A stretch of 64,000 bases of DNA from Bog-950 sp046329495 (GCA_046329495.1 JAXLUO010000016.1:1-64000); one strand, 5' to 3'. Shown: positions 15,256-25,683, counted from the stretch's first letter. The notes: generated by a model from the sequence alone, not told the origin. Numbers and translations: made by a program.

Positions 15256-18200
15256 TTAACGAATCAGCGTAAAGCTGCCGTGTATTTCTACATCCTTGGT
15301 TTGGCCAAAGTTGCTATCATCGGGCACACGCACTACAATGTAGTAAACGTAAGTGCCGGAAGGTTGATCGGCAGACTTGAACTGACCATCCCAGAAATTG
15401 GTGCTGTTGTGGATTAATGCACCCCAACGATCGTAGATCTTAAAGTCGGCAATGGTAGCACCCGGACCGCTGTAAACAGGGCCAAACAAGTCATTATGTC
15501 CATCGCCGTTAGGTGTAAAGGCGTTAGGCATTTTAACCTCAGCACCAAACAATACATAAACAGTAATGTCGGTAGTATCGGCACAACCTGTTGAATCGTC
15601 CACAACAGTTAAGGTGTAAGTAGTAACATCCTGCGGTGCAGCGTTGGTAGTAGCTGTGTTAGGGCTGCTTACACCGGTAACAGGTGTCCACGAATAGGTG
15701 AATGAACCTTCGTAGTCAACAGTTGCTGTTAACAGAGTCGAGTCGCCAAAGCGAACAGTGTCAGGCATGGCGCTTACAGTAGCGTTAATGCAGTTGATGT
15801 AAACGGTAGCTTCGGCAGTAGCTGAACAGCCATTAGCATCGGTTACAGTTACGCTATAGTTAGCAGCAGTGTTATTGGTAGAGTTAATTACCAGCACACT
15901 ATCGGTAGAGTTATCATTCCAAACATAGGTGTAACCTTGGTTACTGCCGGGGCTAAGTGTTACGGCCGAGCAGCAAGTTGTAGTAGTAACCGGCAAACTG
16001 ATTGACGGTGGATTAGAACCTGTTAGGGTGATAGAATCAACCGCAGTGCAACCGTTTAATGTTGCAGTTACATAGTAAGTAGTTGGGTTCAATACCTGGA
16101 TTGTTTGAGTAGTAGCACCACTTGGCGACCACAGGTACGTTGAACCTTGCTCAGCACCTGCATCCAGTGTGGTAACACCCTGGCCGATACAGATAGCAGC
16201 CGGTGAAGCAGTGATATCAGGATGCGGAGAAGCAGAGGTGGTAACAACAGCTGCTGTAGAAACTGCAGGACAACCGTTAAGATCAGTAGCCGAATAAGAA
16301 TAGCTGCCTGCGGTGCTAACGGTTATTGAAGATCCGGTTTGGTTATTGCTCCACACATAGTTGGTGAAACCAGGATCGGCAGTAAGTACTGCAGACTGAC
16401 CATCGCAAAGGGTAGTATCATTATGCGCTTCCGGTTCGCTGGCAGGATATAATTGCAGCGTAAACACATCACTGAAGTAGGTGCAGGTTCCATCGTTAAC
16501 AGTAACCAGGTAGTTACCTGCTGTTGTTACTGTAATAGTAGGCATGGTTTGGCCGTTGCTCCATGCATACGATACATAAGGACCACCGCTTGGCGCAACA
16601 ACAATAGCTACGTCATGACAAACAGTAGTATCGTTATTCAACAATACCGGACCGTGGTTATTTTGATAAACAGTTATCGAACCGGTAGCAGAACATTGGC
16701 CGCTGCTTACAGTAACTGTGTAAGTACCTGCAGTACCAACCACAATAGACGGTGTAGTTTCTGTAGTGCTCCAGCTATAAGTAAGGTTAGTGCCGGTAGC
16801 GTTAGCGTTTATAGTAGATGAACCACCCTGACAAATAGTATCAGGAGATGCATCAGGCGCTACGGTAGGTGCCGGTGTAAATGTTATTAAAGAAGTATCA
16901 GATTGAACATTGCAACCGTTGGCATCGTTTGCTGAATACCAGTAGGTACCGTTGGTGGTAACACTGATAGAAGTGGTGGTAGCACCGGTATTCCAGTTGA
17001 TATTGGTTAAGCCACCTGCTGCAGACAAGCTGATCGGCGTTCCCTGACATACCGTAGTATCAGGCAGGTTAGGATGTTGCACCGGATAGTTGCCTAAAGT
17101 AAATGTGTTTGATACGTAAGTGCAGTGACCATCGTTAACGGTTACTGAGTAAGAACCTGCAGTTGTAACAGTAATGGTTGGCGTTGTTGCGCCATTGCTC
17201 CAGTTGTAAGACACATATGGAGATCCGCTTGGTGTTAAGGTAACACTGCTGCCTGCACATACCGTAGTATCGTTATTTAAAGTAACCGGTGCATGTGTGT
17301 ATTGGCCTACGTTAACCGAACCTGTAGCAGAACATGTTCCGCTGGTAACAGTTACGGTATAGGTTCCTGCAGCGTTAACGGTAGTAGTTTGTTGCGTACC
17401 GCCGTTGCTCCAGTTATAGGTATAGCCTACGCCCGATGTGCCTGCATCCAGTGTGCTGCTGCCACCTGCACAGATAGAATCTGGTGAAGCAGTTACAGCC
17501 GGTGTTGGTGTAGGCCCAAAGGTTACGGTTGAAGTATCAGATACTGCAGTGCAACCGTTTGCATCAGTAGCAGTAAACGAGTAATCGCCACTGGTATAAA
17601 CAGTAATAGATGTTGTAGTTGCTCCGGTGTTCCAGGTGATGTTGGTTAAGTTACCGGTAGCGGTTAGGGTAACTGAATCGCCTGTGCAGGCACCTGCATC
17701 AGCAAGGGCCGGTGTAGTAACAGGATAGTTGCTCAGGATTACCGTGTTCGAAGTGTAATTGCAATTACCATCGTTAACAGTTAAGGTATATGAACCGGCT
17801 GTGCTTACGGTAATTGAAGTGGTAGTTTCACCAGTGCTCCAGTTATAGGTAGCATAAGGTCCACCATTAGGGGCAAGGGTAATGCTTTGGCCGCTACATA
17901 CAGTTGTATCGTTACCAATGTTAACCTGTATTTGCGGATATTGGTAAACAGTTACCGAACCGCTGGCAGGGCAGAAACCGTTAGAAACGGTAACTGAATA
18001 AGTGCCTGCTGAGGTAACAGTTATAGTAGATGTAGTTTCACCGGTGCTCCAGCTATACGATGTGGCACCAACTGCGTTTGCACTCAATACAGAAGAACCA
18101 CCTACACAGAAAGTGTCAGGTGAAGCAGTAGGTGCAACAGTTGGAGCCGGAGTAAATGTTACGGTAGCAGTATCAGAGTTTACTACACAGCCATTTGCAT

Positions 18201-21200
18201 CGAAACCGGTATACCAGAAGTCGCCGTCAGCCGATACGATAATAGAATCGGTTATAGCGCCGGTGTTCCAGTTAATACCGGTAAAGGCACCTGCATAAAG
18301 TACGATATCGCCTGCACCCTGGCAGGTTCCGGTATCAGCCAATGGAGGATTGGTTACCACGAAGTTGCTTAGCACAAACGTGTCAGAGCTAAACTCGCAG
18401 TTGCCATCGTTAACAATAACCCAGTAGCTGCCTGGTGTTGCAGTAGAAATAGAGGCTGTAGTTTCGCCGGTATTCCATGCATAACTAACGTAAGGACCGC
18501 CGCTAACAATGTCAACGTTTACCGCAGTGCCGGGGCATACGGTAGTATCGTTGCTAAGTACGGCAGGTGTTTGCGGGTATTGGTAGATAGTTATAGTATC
18601 AGATACCGCAGGACAACTTCCGCCAGAAACTGTTACTGAGTAATCGCCGGGAGCAGTTACGGTAATTGTTGTTGTAGTTTCTCCTGTATTCCAGTTGATG
18701 TTTAAGCCCGGTGCAGAACCGGTAGCATTGGAAGTTAAGATGGTAGAACCGCCTACACAAATAGTATCCGGAGATGCTGTAATGTTTACAGTTAAGCCCG
18801 GCAGGTAAGAAACAGTTGCCGTATCTGAAACAACATTACATCCGTTTACATCGGTAGCCGTGTAAGAGTAATCTCCACTTGCCGAAACAACGATCACTGG
18901 TGTTGTTTCACCGGTGCTCCAGGTAATATTAGTTAAACCAACTGCAGCGGTTAATGGAATACCAACGCCTAAACAGGTAGAGGTATCAGGCAGGGTAGTG
19001 ATAACAGCAGGGAGAATAGTTAAGTTAATTGTGTTAGACACAAAGCTGCAATTACCATCATTTACAGTAACATTATAGGTGCCTCCAATGGCAGCAGTTA
19101 TAGATGATGTAGTTTCGCCGGTGCTCCAGTTGTAGCTAACGTATGGCCCACCACTTGGGGTTAACACCACACTTTGGCCATTACATACTGTTGTATCGCT
19201 ACCGATAGAAACGTTGATAGTTGGATATTGGTAAACGCTGATGCTGCCCGAAGCCGTACAAGTACCGTTAGTAACCGTTACAGTATAAGTGCCAGCGGCA
19301 TTCACCGTAATGGTTTGGGTGGTTCCGCCGGTGCTCCACGAGTAACCGGTGGCGCCCGGTGCGTTTGCATCAAGGGTTGAAGATCCACCGCTGCAAATAG
19401 TATCAGGTGATGCAGTTGGATTTACCGAAGTAGCATTTAATAAGGTTACAGTTGCCGTATCGGAAATAACCAAACATCCGTTGGCATCGTTCGCTGTATA
19501 GCTGAAATCGCCGGCGGTGCTAACTGTAATTGTATTACCCGTTGAGCCGTCGCTCCAGCTTACATTTGTAAACGAAGGATCAGCACTTAAGGTGGTGTTT
19601 GAGCCCGGGCAGATGGTAGCATCAGCCAGAGGACCTTGTGTTTGCGGACGGTAAGTAATCGTTACCGGAGTAGCAGTAACCGAACAACCATTAGAAGGAT
19701 CAACCACAGTTACACCATAAGTGCCGCCGGTTGAAACCGTGATGGATGAAGTTGTTTCGCCGGTGCTCCAGCTATAGGAGTTCCACGGGCCACCACTTGG
19801 TGTTAAGGTTACAGGGCCTGCATTCCAGCAAAGGGTTTGATTTGGACCCAGGTTTACAGCTGGTAATACATAAACAGGTACGGTTACCTGGTCCTGTGCT
19901 GTACATCCGGCCTGGTCGGTTGCAGTTACTGTATAAGTAGTAGTAACAGCCGGGGTTGCAGTAGTTACGGCAGCTTGTGGATCGCTGAGTGTACCTGCCG
20001 GAGACCATTGGTAAGTTACTGTTCCTGAACCACCACTTAACGAAGCACCAATAGTAACCGGTGTGTTAGGACATACCGTAGTATTAGGTACAGCTTGCGC
20101 ACCTATGGAAAGCTTATTGGAGTTAATGGTGACTGATTTGGTACTGACGCACGTACCAAACGTGACGTCCACATTATACGTGACCGTTGAGTCGACTGTG
20201 GCGACCGGATTAGGACAGGTAGTACAGGACAGGCCCGATGTTGGTGTCCATGAGTAGGTTCCCCCACCCGTAGCCGTTAACTGTACCTGGGCACCTGAGC
20301 AGACCAGTGTGGACGATGCCGTTGCCGTTACAGCAGGCGGATCTTGTATATTAATAGTAGCACTGCTAACAGGTTGGCCGGTGCATGGATCCAATACAGT
20401 AAGGGTAACGGTTTCGGTACCTTCAGTAATGTTATCGGTATTAGGGTTTACATAAACCAGGGCAGTACTGGTGCCTGGGTTAACATAGGCAGTTCCGTTT
20501 AATAAAGGATAGTCGGTGCCATTCGTAGCAGTACCGCTAATAGTATATTGAATTGGGGTTGAAGAAGAAGCCAGGTTTGGCACGTTGATGGTAAAATGGC
20601 CACCTACGCAACCTTCGAAAGTGTTAGAGAAACCGGCGTCAACAGTAGCAGTTACGGTTGGTGGGTTCGATACAAATGAGCCTGCTTCCAAAAATACACC
20701 TGAGTCATAGATACCGTCACCGGCATCACCTACGGCAAGTTTCAGGGTATAAGTTTGGCAAGGTATAACCGCAATACTGGCAGTTAGTACGGTTGTAAAA
20801 CCATCGTATACAATAGTAGTGCCTCCGTTGTTAACATAATAGCCGCTGTAAGCCAACGATTGACAGCCTGACGAACTGTAGTTGGCACCGGGAACACCGG
20901 GGTTTACCGTATTAATAGATACGGAAAGACCTGTACCCGGAATTAAGGCAATGTTATTCTTATTATAGTTACCACCGCCCGGAATTGGACCGGAAATGAA
21001 GAAACCGAAAACGTCGTTAAAATTCGAACAAACGTATTCAGGATATTCTTCAGAACCGAAAACGTAGCGGAAGGTTAAGATGTTACCCTGTGGAACACAA
21101 GTGAACTGCAAGGCGCAAATATCCTGTGTGGTAACGTTGGTAATACTGTTCAGGTCAGCATCGGTACCGTTGGTATTATCGGTTGAAGCAAAACCAGCAG

Positions 21201-21462
21201 AACTTTGGGCAATAGCCGATGAAGTACCTGTGGTTAGTACCAAACCGCTGTTTAAGCCAAGGTTGGTGCTGTTACCGTTCGAGAAAGTTCCGGCTGCTGC
21301 TGATGGACAGTTTACTGTAATGTTACTAATGGTTACACCACTACCTAAAAGCGTTTGCGCAAGGGTAGTGCCGTTGTTGGTTGGGGTAACCTGTAACTGG
21401 GCTTTAACCGGGGTAATACTTAGCAGGATAAACGCTGCTGCAAGGGTCAAAAGTCTTTTCAT
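15256..21462 (-). CDS. giant T9SS type B (CHU_C) adhesin-like repeat protein
   Basis: A 2068-aa secreted protein. The ATG at 21462 is preferred over 21510: it starts a good signal peptide (M-K-R-L-L-T-L-A-A-A-F-I-L-L) and a -7 box lies at 21489-21496, inside the longer frame. After the signal come a choice-of-anchor-L-type domain (about 25-265), a Calx-beta-like domain (about 290-375) and several Ig/PKD-like units. About 900-1600 then holds five complete three-domain super-repeats of about 213 aa, with recurring A-S-P-D-T-I-C, N-D-T-T-V-C and W-S-T-G-E-T-T motifs. The C-terminus (about 1985-2068) is a CHU_C domain (P-N-A-F-T-P-N-G-D-G-x-N-D, F-K-I-Y-D-R-W-G). It should be exported by the type IX system and act at the cell surface, probably in adhesion or gliding. 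Confidence 0.9.
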   Translation of the reverse strand: MKRLLTLAAAFILLSITPVKAQLQVTPTNNGTTLAQTLLGSGVTISNITVNCPSAAAGTFSNGNSTNLGLNSGLVLTTGTSSAIAQSSAGFASTDNTNGTDADLNSITNVTTQDICALQFTCVPQGNILTFRYVFGSEEYPEYVCSNFNDVFGFFISGPIPGGGNYNKNNIALIPGTGLSVSINTVNPGVPGANYSSSGCQSLAYSGYYVNNGGTTIVYDGFTTVLTASIAVIPCQTYTLKLAVGDAGDGIYDSGVFLEAGSFVSNPPTVTATVDAGFSNTFEGCVGGHFTINVPNLASSSTPIQYTISGTATNGTDYPLLNGTAYVNPGTSTALVYVNPNTDNITEGTETVTLTVLDPCTGQPVSSATINIQDPPAVTATASSTLVCSGAQVQLTATGGGTYSWTPTSGLSCTTCPNPVATVDSTVTYNVDVTFGTCVSTKSVTINSNKLSIGAQAVPNTTVCPNTPVTIGASLSGGSGTVTYQWSPAGTLSDPQAAVTTATPAVTTTYTVTATDQAGCTAQDQVTVPVYVLPAVNLGPNQTLCWNAGPVTLTPSGGPWNSYSWSTGETTSSITVSTGGTYGVTVVDPSNGCSVTATPVTITYRPQTQGPLADATICPGSNTTLSADPSFTNVSWSDGSTGNTITVSTAGDFSYTANDANGCLVISDTATVTLLNATSVNPTASPDTICSGGSSTLDANAPGATGYSWSTGGTTQTITVNAAGTYTVTVTNGTCTASGSISVYQYPTINVSIGSDTTVCNGQSVVLTPSGGPYVSYNWSTGETTSSITAAIGGTYNVTVNDGNCSFVSNTINLTILPAVITTLPDTSTCLGVGIPLTAAVGLTNITWSTGETTPVIVVSASGDYSYTATDVNGCNVVSDTATVSYLPGLTVNITASPDTICVGGSTILTSNATGSAPGLNINWNTGETTTTITVTAPGDYSVTVSGGSCPAVSDTITIYQYPQTPAVLSNDTTVCPGTAVNVDIVSGGPYVSYAWNTGETTASISTATPGSYWVIVNDGNCEFSSDTFVLSNFVVTNPPLADTGTCQGAGDIVLYAGAFTGINWNTGAITDSIIVSADGDFWYTGFDANGCVVNSDTATVTFTPAPTVAPTASPDTFCVGGSSVLSANAVGATSYSWSTGETTSTITVTSAGTYSVTVSNGFCPASGSVTVYQYPQIQVNIGNDTTVCSGQSITLAPNGGPYATYNWSTGETTTSITVSTAGSYTLTVNDGNCNYTSNTVILSNYPVTTPALADAGACTGDSVTLTATGNLTNITWNTGATTTSITVYTSGDYSFTATDANGCTAVSDTSTVTFGPTPTPAVTASPDSICAGGSSTLDAGTSGVGYTYNWSNGGTQQTTTVNAAGTYTVTVTSGTCSATGSVNVGQYTHAPVTLNNDTTVCAGSSVTLTPSGSPYVSYNWSNGATTPTITVTTAGSYSVTVNDGHCTYVSNTFTLGNYPVQHPNLPDTTVCQGTPISLSAAGGLTNINWNTGATTTSISVTTNGTYWYSANDANGCNVQSDTSLITFTPAPTVAPDASPDTICQGGSSTINANATGTNLTYSWSTTETTPSIVVGTAGTYTVTVSSGQCSATGSITVYQNNHGPVLLNNDTTVCHDVAIVVAPSGGPYVSYAWSNGQTMPTITVTTAGNYLVTVNDGTCTYFSDVFTLQLYPASEPEAHNDTTLCDGQSAVLTADPGFTNYVWSNNQTGSSITVSTAGSYSYSATDLNGCPAVSTAAVVTTSASPHPDITASPAAICIGQGVTTLDAGAEQGSTYLWSPSGATTQTIQVLNPTTYYVTATLNGCTAVDSITLTGSNPPSISLPVTTTTCCSAVTLSPGSNQGYTYVWNDNSTDSVLVINSTNNTAANYSVTVTDANGCSATAEATVYINCINATVSAMPDTVRFGDSTLLTATVDYEGSFTYSWTPVTGVSSPNTATTNAAPQDVTTYTLTVVDDSTGCADTTDITVYVLFGAEVKMPNAFTPNGDGHNDLFGPVYSGPGATIADFKIYDRWGALIHNSTNFWDGQFKSADQPSGTYVYYIVVRVPDDSNFGQTKDVEIHGSFTLIR
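16140..19440 (-). repeat. Ig-like super-repeat array inside CHU_C adhesin
   Basis: Five complete super-units of about 640 bp (about 213 aa), each with three beta-domains. The A-S-P-D-x-(I/F)-C motif recurs near 19410, 18770, 18125, 17490, 16850 and (partial) 16205. The within-set order is constant: A-S-P-D / N-D-T-T-V-C / A-D-x-x-x-C-x-G. Incomplete units flank the array. Confidence 0.75.
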
Positions 21463-21488
21463 ATTAACAACGTCAGGGTTTAAAGGGC

Positions 21489-21496
21489 CAAATATA
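21489..21496 (-). promoter_or_regulatory. -7 box TATATTTG of CHU_C adhesin gene
   Basis: A perfect TAnnTTTG on the minus strand, 27 nt upstream of the ATG at 21462. It places transcription start near 21483 and so favours the shorter start. No clear -33 TTG is seen. Confidence 0.55.
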
Positions 21497-21617
21497 AGCT
21501 TTATGGCCATTTATTGTACGAAAAATGCTGCAAAATACAAGACGATGTAAACTACCCTAAGCGTTGTGTGCCAAACAATTCCACAAAAAAAATATTTTCA
21601 GGCGGCAGCCATTTCCT

Positions 21618-22988
21618 TTAATGAGCAGCAGATTGCTCTGCCTGGGGATGAAAGCGTTTTAACAAGCGCTCTGCAATTTCGCTCAGGTAAGCGCCATTGC
21701 CCGGTCCAAACCAACCCATGGTGCGGGTTTCATACGTATTAAGCTCATACCAGCTATCGCAGGTTATATAACCTATATACCCCCCGTTAAAACTGGTAGG
21801 CACAAAATGGGTATTTGTTAAAGTGGCCGTTGCGCTTATTTCAGCTACCAGTTCGCCCGAAAAATCGCACGGCATTCCTACAAAAGTTAAATCTCCCAAC
21901 TGCAGATAATTTACAAATACCGGCGCATCGCCGAACAAGCGATGAAATAGCCATGGCCGCACCACCCAATTGCCAATTATGCGCAGGTTGGGTTGCCGTA
22001 GGTAAAGTGGTAAATGCACCATGCGCAGGGTGGTGATAGGCACTGTCGGTATCGAATCAAACCCGTCTAACACCAATCGGGCCACATTGCCGGCCATGTA
22101 GTTTACCTCCTCGGCCTGATCCTTTGAATAAGGAAAGGGACCTTGGCTGCCTACAGCACCTGCGCTGAAGGAAACAAAGCCTATGCGTCCGTCTTTATTA
22201 ATAAGCTGCATCATCTCAGCAGGCCAGTCGCCGCTTAACTCCATCATTTTTTCGTGGTACACCGTTGCATGGGCCGCAAAGGTTACAATAGCCGCCTGTG
22301 CCCCACCCTGTTGTTTAATTCTTATTACCCGCAATAGCGAATCAACCTTGCCGCTGTCGCCCACCAGCCTGTTAAACACCAGTTTGGTGGTAGGTATCTC
22401 TTTAAAACCCACTTCAGCGGGTTGGCAATTGCCCTCTGCCTGCCTGATAGCTTCGGTAAAGCACGCTGCCAAATGTTTCGGCACCCGTTCGTCGAATTTT
22501 CCGGCGAACTTCTCCCCTACCCACGAGTTTTGCCAGGCACCCAGGCTGCTGTGCGTATGTGTTGCAGTGTAGTATATAATAGCATTACTATACCCCAATG
22601 GCTTTAATGCCGTATCTAACATACACGAAACTGCAGGCGGAATTATCAGCAGATCGGCCGATACATAGGCCACCTTTTGTTCGCCGCATTTAAATACAAA
22701 AGCGCGTACATAAATAGAATCGTGTATGCCCTGGTAATGTTTTCCCCCACGGTGGGCATCAATAGCTATGGGTGTTGTAAAAGGCGGCTGCAAATTAACC
22801 CTGCTCCAACCTGCATAAAAAGTATCAGCCCCGGCTTGCACACCCGAAATAGTGTCAATGGTGGCCATTTCATTCTTATAAAAACCGGTTTGGCGATATG
22901 GTGTTTGATCGAGCCTGGCAAATAATACACCGGCAATTACTATTAGTACAACAAGTAAGGCCGCAAAAATCCGCACCATTTTTTTCAT
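21618..22988 (-). CDS. neutral/alkaline non-lysosomal ceramidase-like protein
   Basis: A 456-aa protein with an N-terminal membrane/signal segment (about 5-24), so it is membrane-anchored or periplasmic. The body matches the N-terminal domain of neutral ceramidases: A-G-W-S-R-V-N-L-Q-P-P (about 59-69), V-S-A-D-L-L (about 109-114), and the zinc motif Y-T-A-T-H-T-H-S-S (about 140-148). Later His residues occur in F-A-A-H-A-T-V-Y-H (about 231-239). The family hydrolyses the amide bond of ceramide, but short members without the C-terminal domain have unproven substrates. Sphingolipids occur in many Bacteroidota, so a lipid substrate is plausible. It is divergent from the kinase gene at 23022. A TATATTTA box lies at 22993-23000, only 4 nt before the ATG. 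Confidence 0.82.
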   Translation of the reverse strand: MKKMVRIFAALLVVLIVIAGVLFARLDQTPYRQTGFYKNEMATIDTISGVQAGADTFYAGWSRVNLQPPFTTPIAIDAHRGGKHYQGIHDSIYVRAFVFKCGEQKVAYVSADLLIIPPAVSCMLDTALKPLGYSNAIIYYTATHTHSSLGAWQNSWVGEKFAGKFDERVPKHLAACFTEAIRQAEGNCQPAEVGFKEIPTTKLVFNRLVGDSGKVDSLLRVIRIKQQGGAQAAIVTFAAHATVYHEKMMELSGDWPAEMMQLINKDGRIGFVSFSAGAVGSQGPFPYSKDQAEEVNYMAGNVARLVLDGFDSIPTVPITTLRMVHLPLYLRQPNLRIIGNWVVRPWLFHRLFGDAPVFVNYLQLGDLTFVGMPCDFSGELVAEISATATLTNTHFVPTSFNGGYIGYITCDSWYELNTYETRTMGWFGPGNGAYLSEIAERLLKRFHPQAEQSAAH

Positions 22989-23021
22989 GGCCTAAATATA
23001 ATTGATGTATTTAGCCGCCAC

Positions 23022-23546
23022 ATGCTTATAAGTATTACAGGCACCGAATCAACAGGCAAAACTACCCTGGCAAACCAACTGGCCCAACATTATGGAGCCG
23101 GTTTAGTGCCCGATATATCCAGAATGGTAATGGAAAGAATAGGCAGTAACTATACCGCAGTTGACGTAGCGAATATTGCTGCAGAAATTATTGAACGCGA
23201 AGATGCACTGCTAAAGCAATCAAAAGAGGCAATTATCATAAGCGACAATTGCTTGTTTAATATACAAATATGGCTTGAATATTACCGATGGGAAACACCG
23301 GAATGGCTGAAAGATGTTTTGGTGCAACGCAAAAGCGATTTGTATCTGCTTTGTGATATTGATCTTGACTGGGTGCCGGACGACCAAAGAAAGAATCCTC
23401 ACGACCGGGAAACACTCTTGGTTAAGTTTATGGAAGAAATGTCTTCCAAAGGCGTTAATTATAAACTTATCAGCGGTAGCGGCCCGGATAGACTGAAGGC
23501 CGCCGTCCAACAAATAGATAATTTCATAAATTATCCGGAAAGTTGA
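23022..23546 (+). CDS. NadR-like P-loop nucleoside kinase
   Basis: A 174-aa P-loop ATPase of the AAA_28/NadR kinase type. Walker A is at the extreme N-terminus: G-T-E-S-T-G-K-T-T (7-15). The region has D-I-S-R (32-35), a Walker-B-like I-I-I-S-D-N (about 71-76) and D-L-Y-L-L-C-D-I-D-L-D-W-V-P-D-D (about 107-122), followed by the lid R-x-x-P-H-D-R. This is the pattern of the ribosylnicotinamide kinase half of NadR, so a role in NAD salvage is likely but not proven. There is no nucleotidyltransferase domain here, whereas full-length NadR is about twice as long. It is a single gene, divergent from the ceramidase-like gene. Confidence 0.78.
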   Translation: MLISITGTESTGKTTLANQLAQHYGAGLVPDISRMVMERIGSNYTAVDVANIAAEIIEREDALLKQSKEAIIISDNCLFNIQIWLEYYRWETPEWLKDVLVQRKSDLYLLCDIDLDWVPDDQRKNPHDRETLLVKFMEEMSSKGVNYKLISGSGPDRLKAAVQQIDNFINYPES

Positions 23547-23661
23547 TATTTTTAGATACATGACTGATCCGTTCATATGTTAATTATAAGCGGTGTACAT
23601 CAGTGAGTTTCTGTTTATGAAACTTTTTAACTAACCACCCGTAAGGGTAAGCTGAAATTAA

Positions 23662-25464
23662 ATGGGCGGCCAAACAACATTACTGGAACGTTATGCCAAC
23701 CGGATTGAGGAACTTCTGATTGCTTTTGAGGAACACAAGAAAGCACGCAATAAGGAGTCTGCCCACCTGGGATTGGAAGCGTATGACCTTGCCAAGGAAT
23801 GCGGCGATGCACAGCTTATCATAAAAGCCGGCACTTCCTTATCCCATTTCTATACCGACATTACCAGCGAATTCCACAAGGCCATCAGGGTAATAACTGA
23901 GGTTATCGAACTGATCAACGAACAGGAACATAGATCCATTGTTTCGGAGTTTTACCGGCGCTTAGGATTAAACTATGATTATACCGGCGAACTGGTAAAA
24001 TCAAAGGAGGCCTATGATAAATCTATTGTGCTGCTCGAAGACCGCACGGATCTTGATCAGGCTGCTATACTTACCCTGGCCCGCTCACTTTTTAATGTTT
24101 CTATTATCTACGGCAACCTGGGGTTAGAAAACCTGTCGGAAACTAACCTGAAAAAAGCCTATCAGCTTTTTCTGCAGGCCGACTATAAAGCAGGTATTTG
24201 CCGTTGCCTTATATCATTTGGTGTAGCGCTTTACGAAAAGCAGGGCGACACCACCGAAGTACTCAATTATTACCGTGAGGCTGCCAACATTGCCCGCGAT
24301 ATCCATGATGATCCGCCGTTTTGTGTGGCCATGGGTAACATTGGCATTGTATCTGCCGAAAAGGGAGACTTTACCTCCGCCCTTGAAGCAGCCATGAAAG
24401 CGCTGGAAGTTGCGCAGCGCTCCGTTAATAAACACTTTCTTTTCAGCATCCACCGGCAATTAGCCCGCATTTATCAATTAAAGAAAGAATACGAAAAGGC
24501 CAATCAGTGGTATGAGGGTGGCGAACGGTTGTTTATAGAAATGGGCCGCACGCTCGATCAGTTCGAGTTCTACCGCTTTTGGGCTGAAACGCTGCACGCC
24601 ATGGGCCGGCACGAAGAAGCCTATGGCAAGCTGTACAATTTTATCAGCAGCAAGGATGAGCTGCACAAAATAAATAAGGAAGCTGCGGTTACCGATGCCA
24701 TGTTGCGCTTTCAGTTAGAAGAAGGACGTAAGGAACAGGAACTGCTGAAAAAGAAAAATGCCGAGATAGAAGAATACGCACGTAAGTTGGAGGCGTCGAA
24801 CCACGAATTGAACCAGTTTGCGTACGTAGCCTCGCACGATATGAAAGAGCCCCTGCGTATGATCAGCAACTACTCGCAATTGCTGAATCGCTCGTTGGGC
24901 AACCATCTTTCTGATAAAGATGTGCAATACCTGCAGTTTATTAACGAAGGGGCCAAACGGATGATGAACATCATCAACAGCATCCTTCAGTTATCAAAAA
25001 TAAATACCATATCACAACCCGGCCCTGTAAATCTGAATAAGGTATTGGAGGAGGTTAAGCAAGGTTTAAGTGTGCAGATAGTAGAGCGCGGCGCACGTAT
25101 ACAGGCACCGGCTTTACCAACTGTAAACGTTGACCAATTACAAGTGCTTCAGTTAATGCAGAACTTGATTTCGAATGCCATGAAATACAACCGCAATGCG
25201 GAAGTAAGAGTGGAAATTGGTTACGAAGAAACAGAAACCTGCCACCAGCTAAGCATTGCCGATAATGGCATAGGCATTGCGCCGGATTACCGCGAAAAGG
25301 TTTTTATCATCTTCCAGCGCTTACATGGCCGCGAAGAGTTTGACGGTACAGGCATAGGCCTGGCTATCTGCAAAAAAATAGTCGACAATTTTAAGGGCAA
25401 AATCTGGATTGAAGACTCACCATTGGGAGGCACCAAATTCTGCTTTACCATCCCTAAGCAATAA
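23662..25464 (+). CDS. TPR-domain sensor histidine kinase
   Basis: A 600-aa soluble kinase. The N-terminal 1-350 is a chain of TPR-like helical repeats. A coiled coil (about 355-385, rich in Glu/Lys) leads to a HisKA domain with phospho-acceptor His392 in A-S-H-D-M-K-E-P-L. A HATPase_c domain follows: N-box N-L-I-S-N-A-M-K-Y-N (about 503-512), D-N-G-I-G-I (about 534-539), F-Q-R-L-H and G-T-G-I-G-L-A-I-C-K-K-I (about 563-574). No signal peptide or membrane segment is seen, so it should sense an intracellular state through protein contacts. No response-regulator gene lies next to it. Confidence 0.9.
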   Translation: MGGQTTLLERYANRIEELLIAFEEHKKARNKESAHLGLEAYDLAKECGDAQLIIKAGTSLSHFYTDITSEFHKAIRVITEVIELINEQEHRSIVSEFYRRLGLNYDYTGELVKSKEAYDKSIVLLEDRTDLDQAAILTLARSLFNVSIIYGNLGLENLSETNLKKAYQLFLQADYKAGICRCLISFGVALYEKQGDTTEVLNYYREAANIARDIHDDPPFCVAMGNIGIVSAEKGDFTSALEAAMKALEVAQRSVNKHFLFSIHRQLARIYQLKKEYEKANQWYEGGERLFIEMGRTLDQFEFYRFWAETLHAMGRHEEAYGKLYNFISSKDELHKINKEAAVTDAMLRFQLEEGRKEQELLKKKNAEIEEYARKLEASNHELNQFAYVASHDMKEPLRMISNYSQLLNRSLGNHLSDKDVQYLQFINEGAKRMMNIINSILQLSKINTISQPGPVNLNKVLEEVKQGLSVQIVERGARIQAPALPTVNVDQLQVLQLMQNLISNAMKYNRNAEVRVEIGYEETETCHQLSIADNGIGIAPDYREKVFIIFQRLHGREEFDGTGIGLAICKKIVDNFKGKIWIEDSPLGGTKFCFTIPKQ

Positions 25465-25508
25465 ACACATTTGCTTATCCCGCTTTTAGTTTTATACATT
25501 TGCAGCAG

Positions 25509-25606
25509 CTTTCTGGGGGCGTTCCCGGTATTGCAATTGCAATAACCGGGATCTGAGAAGAACCCTTCGAACCTGATTACGGTAATTCGTGCGCAGGGAT
25601 AGGAAG
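25509..25606 (+). ncRNA. TPP riboswitch (THI element)
   Basis: The conserved parts of the thiamine-pyrophosphate aptamer are present in order. Closing helix P1 is CTTTCT (25509-25514) with AGGAAG (25601-25606), followed by GGGGGC. A variable P3 hairpin comes next (CCCGGTATTGCAA/TTGCAATAACCGGG). Then come CTGAGA (25553-25558), ACCCTT and GAACCTGAT (about 25562-25576), and GCGCAGGGA (25591-25599). It lies 77 nt before the ATG of a TonB-dependent receptor, so it should repress that gene when TPP is abundant. No clear intrinsic terminator follows, so control may act at translation. Confidence 0.93.
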
Positions 25607-25683
25607 ACAGGCCCGGCCTGCTCTCTCTCGAAATTTCTTTTCCACTCTTAGAAAGAATAATTCTTAACCCGCAAAAAACTGCG

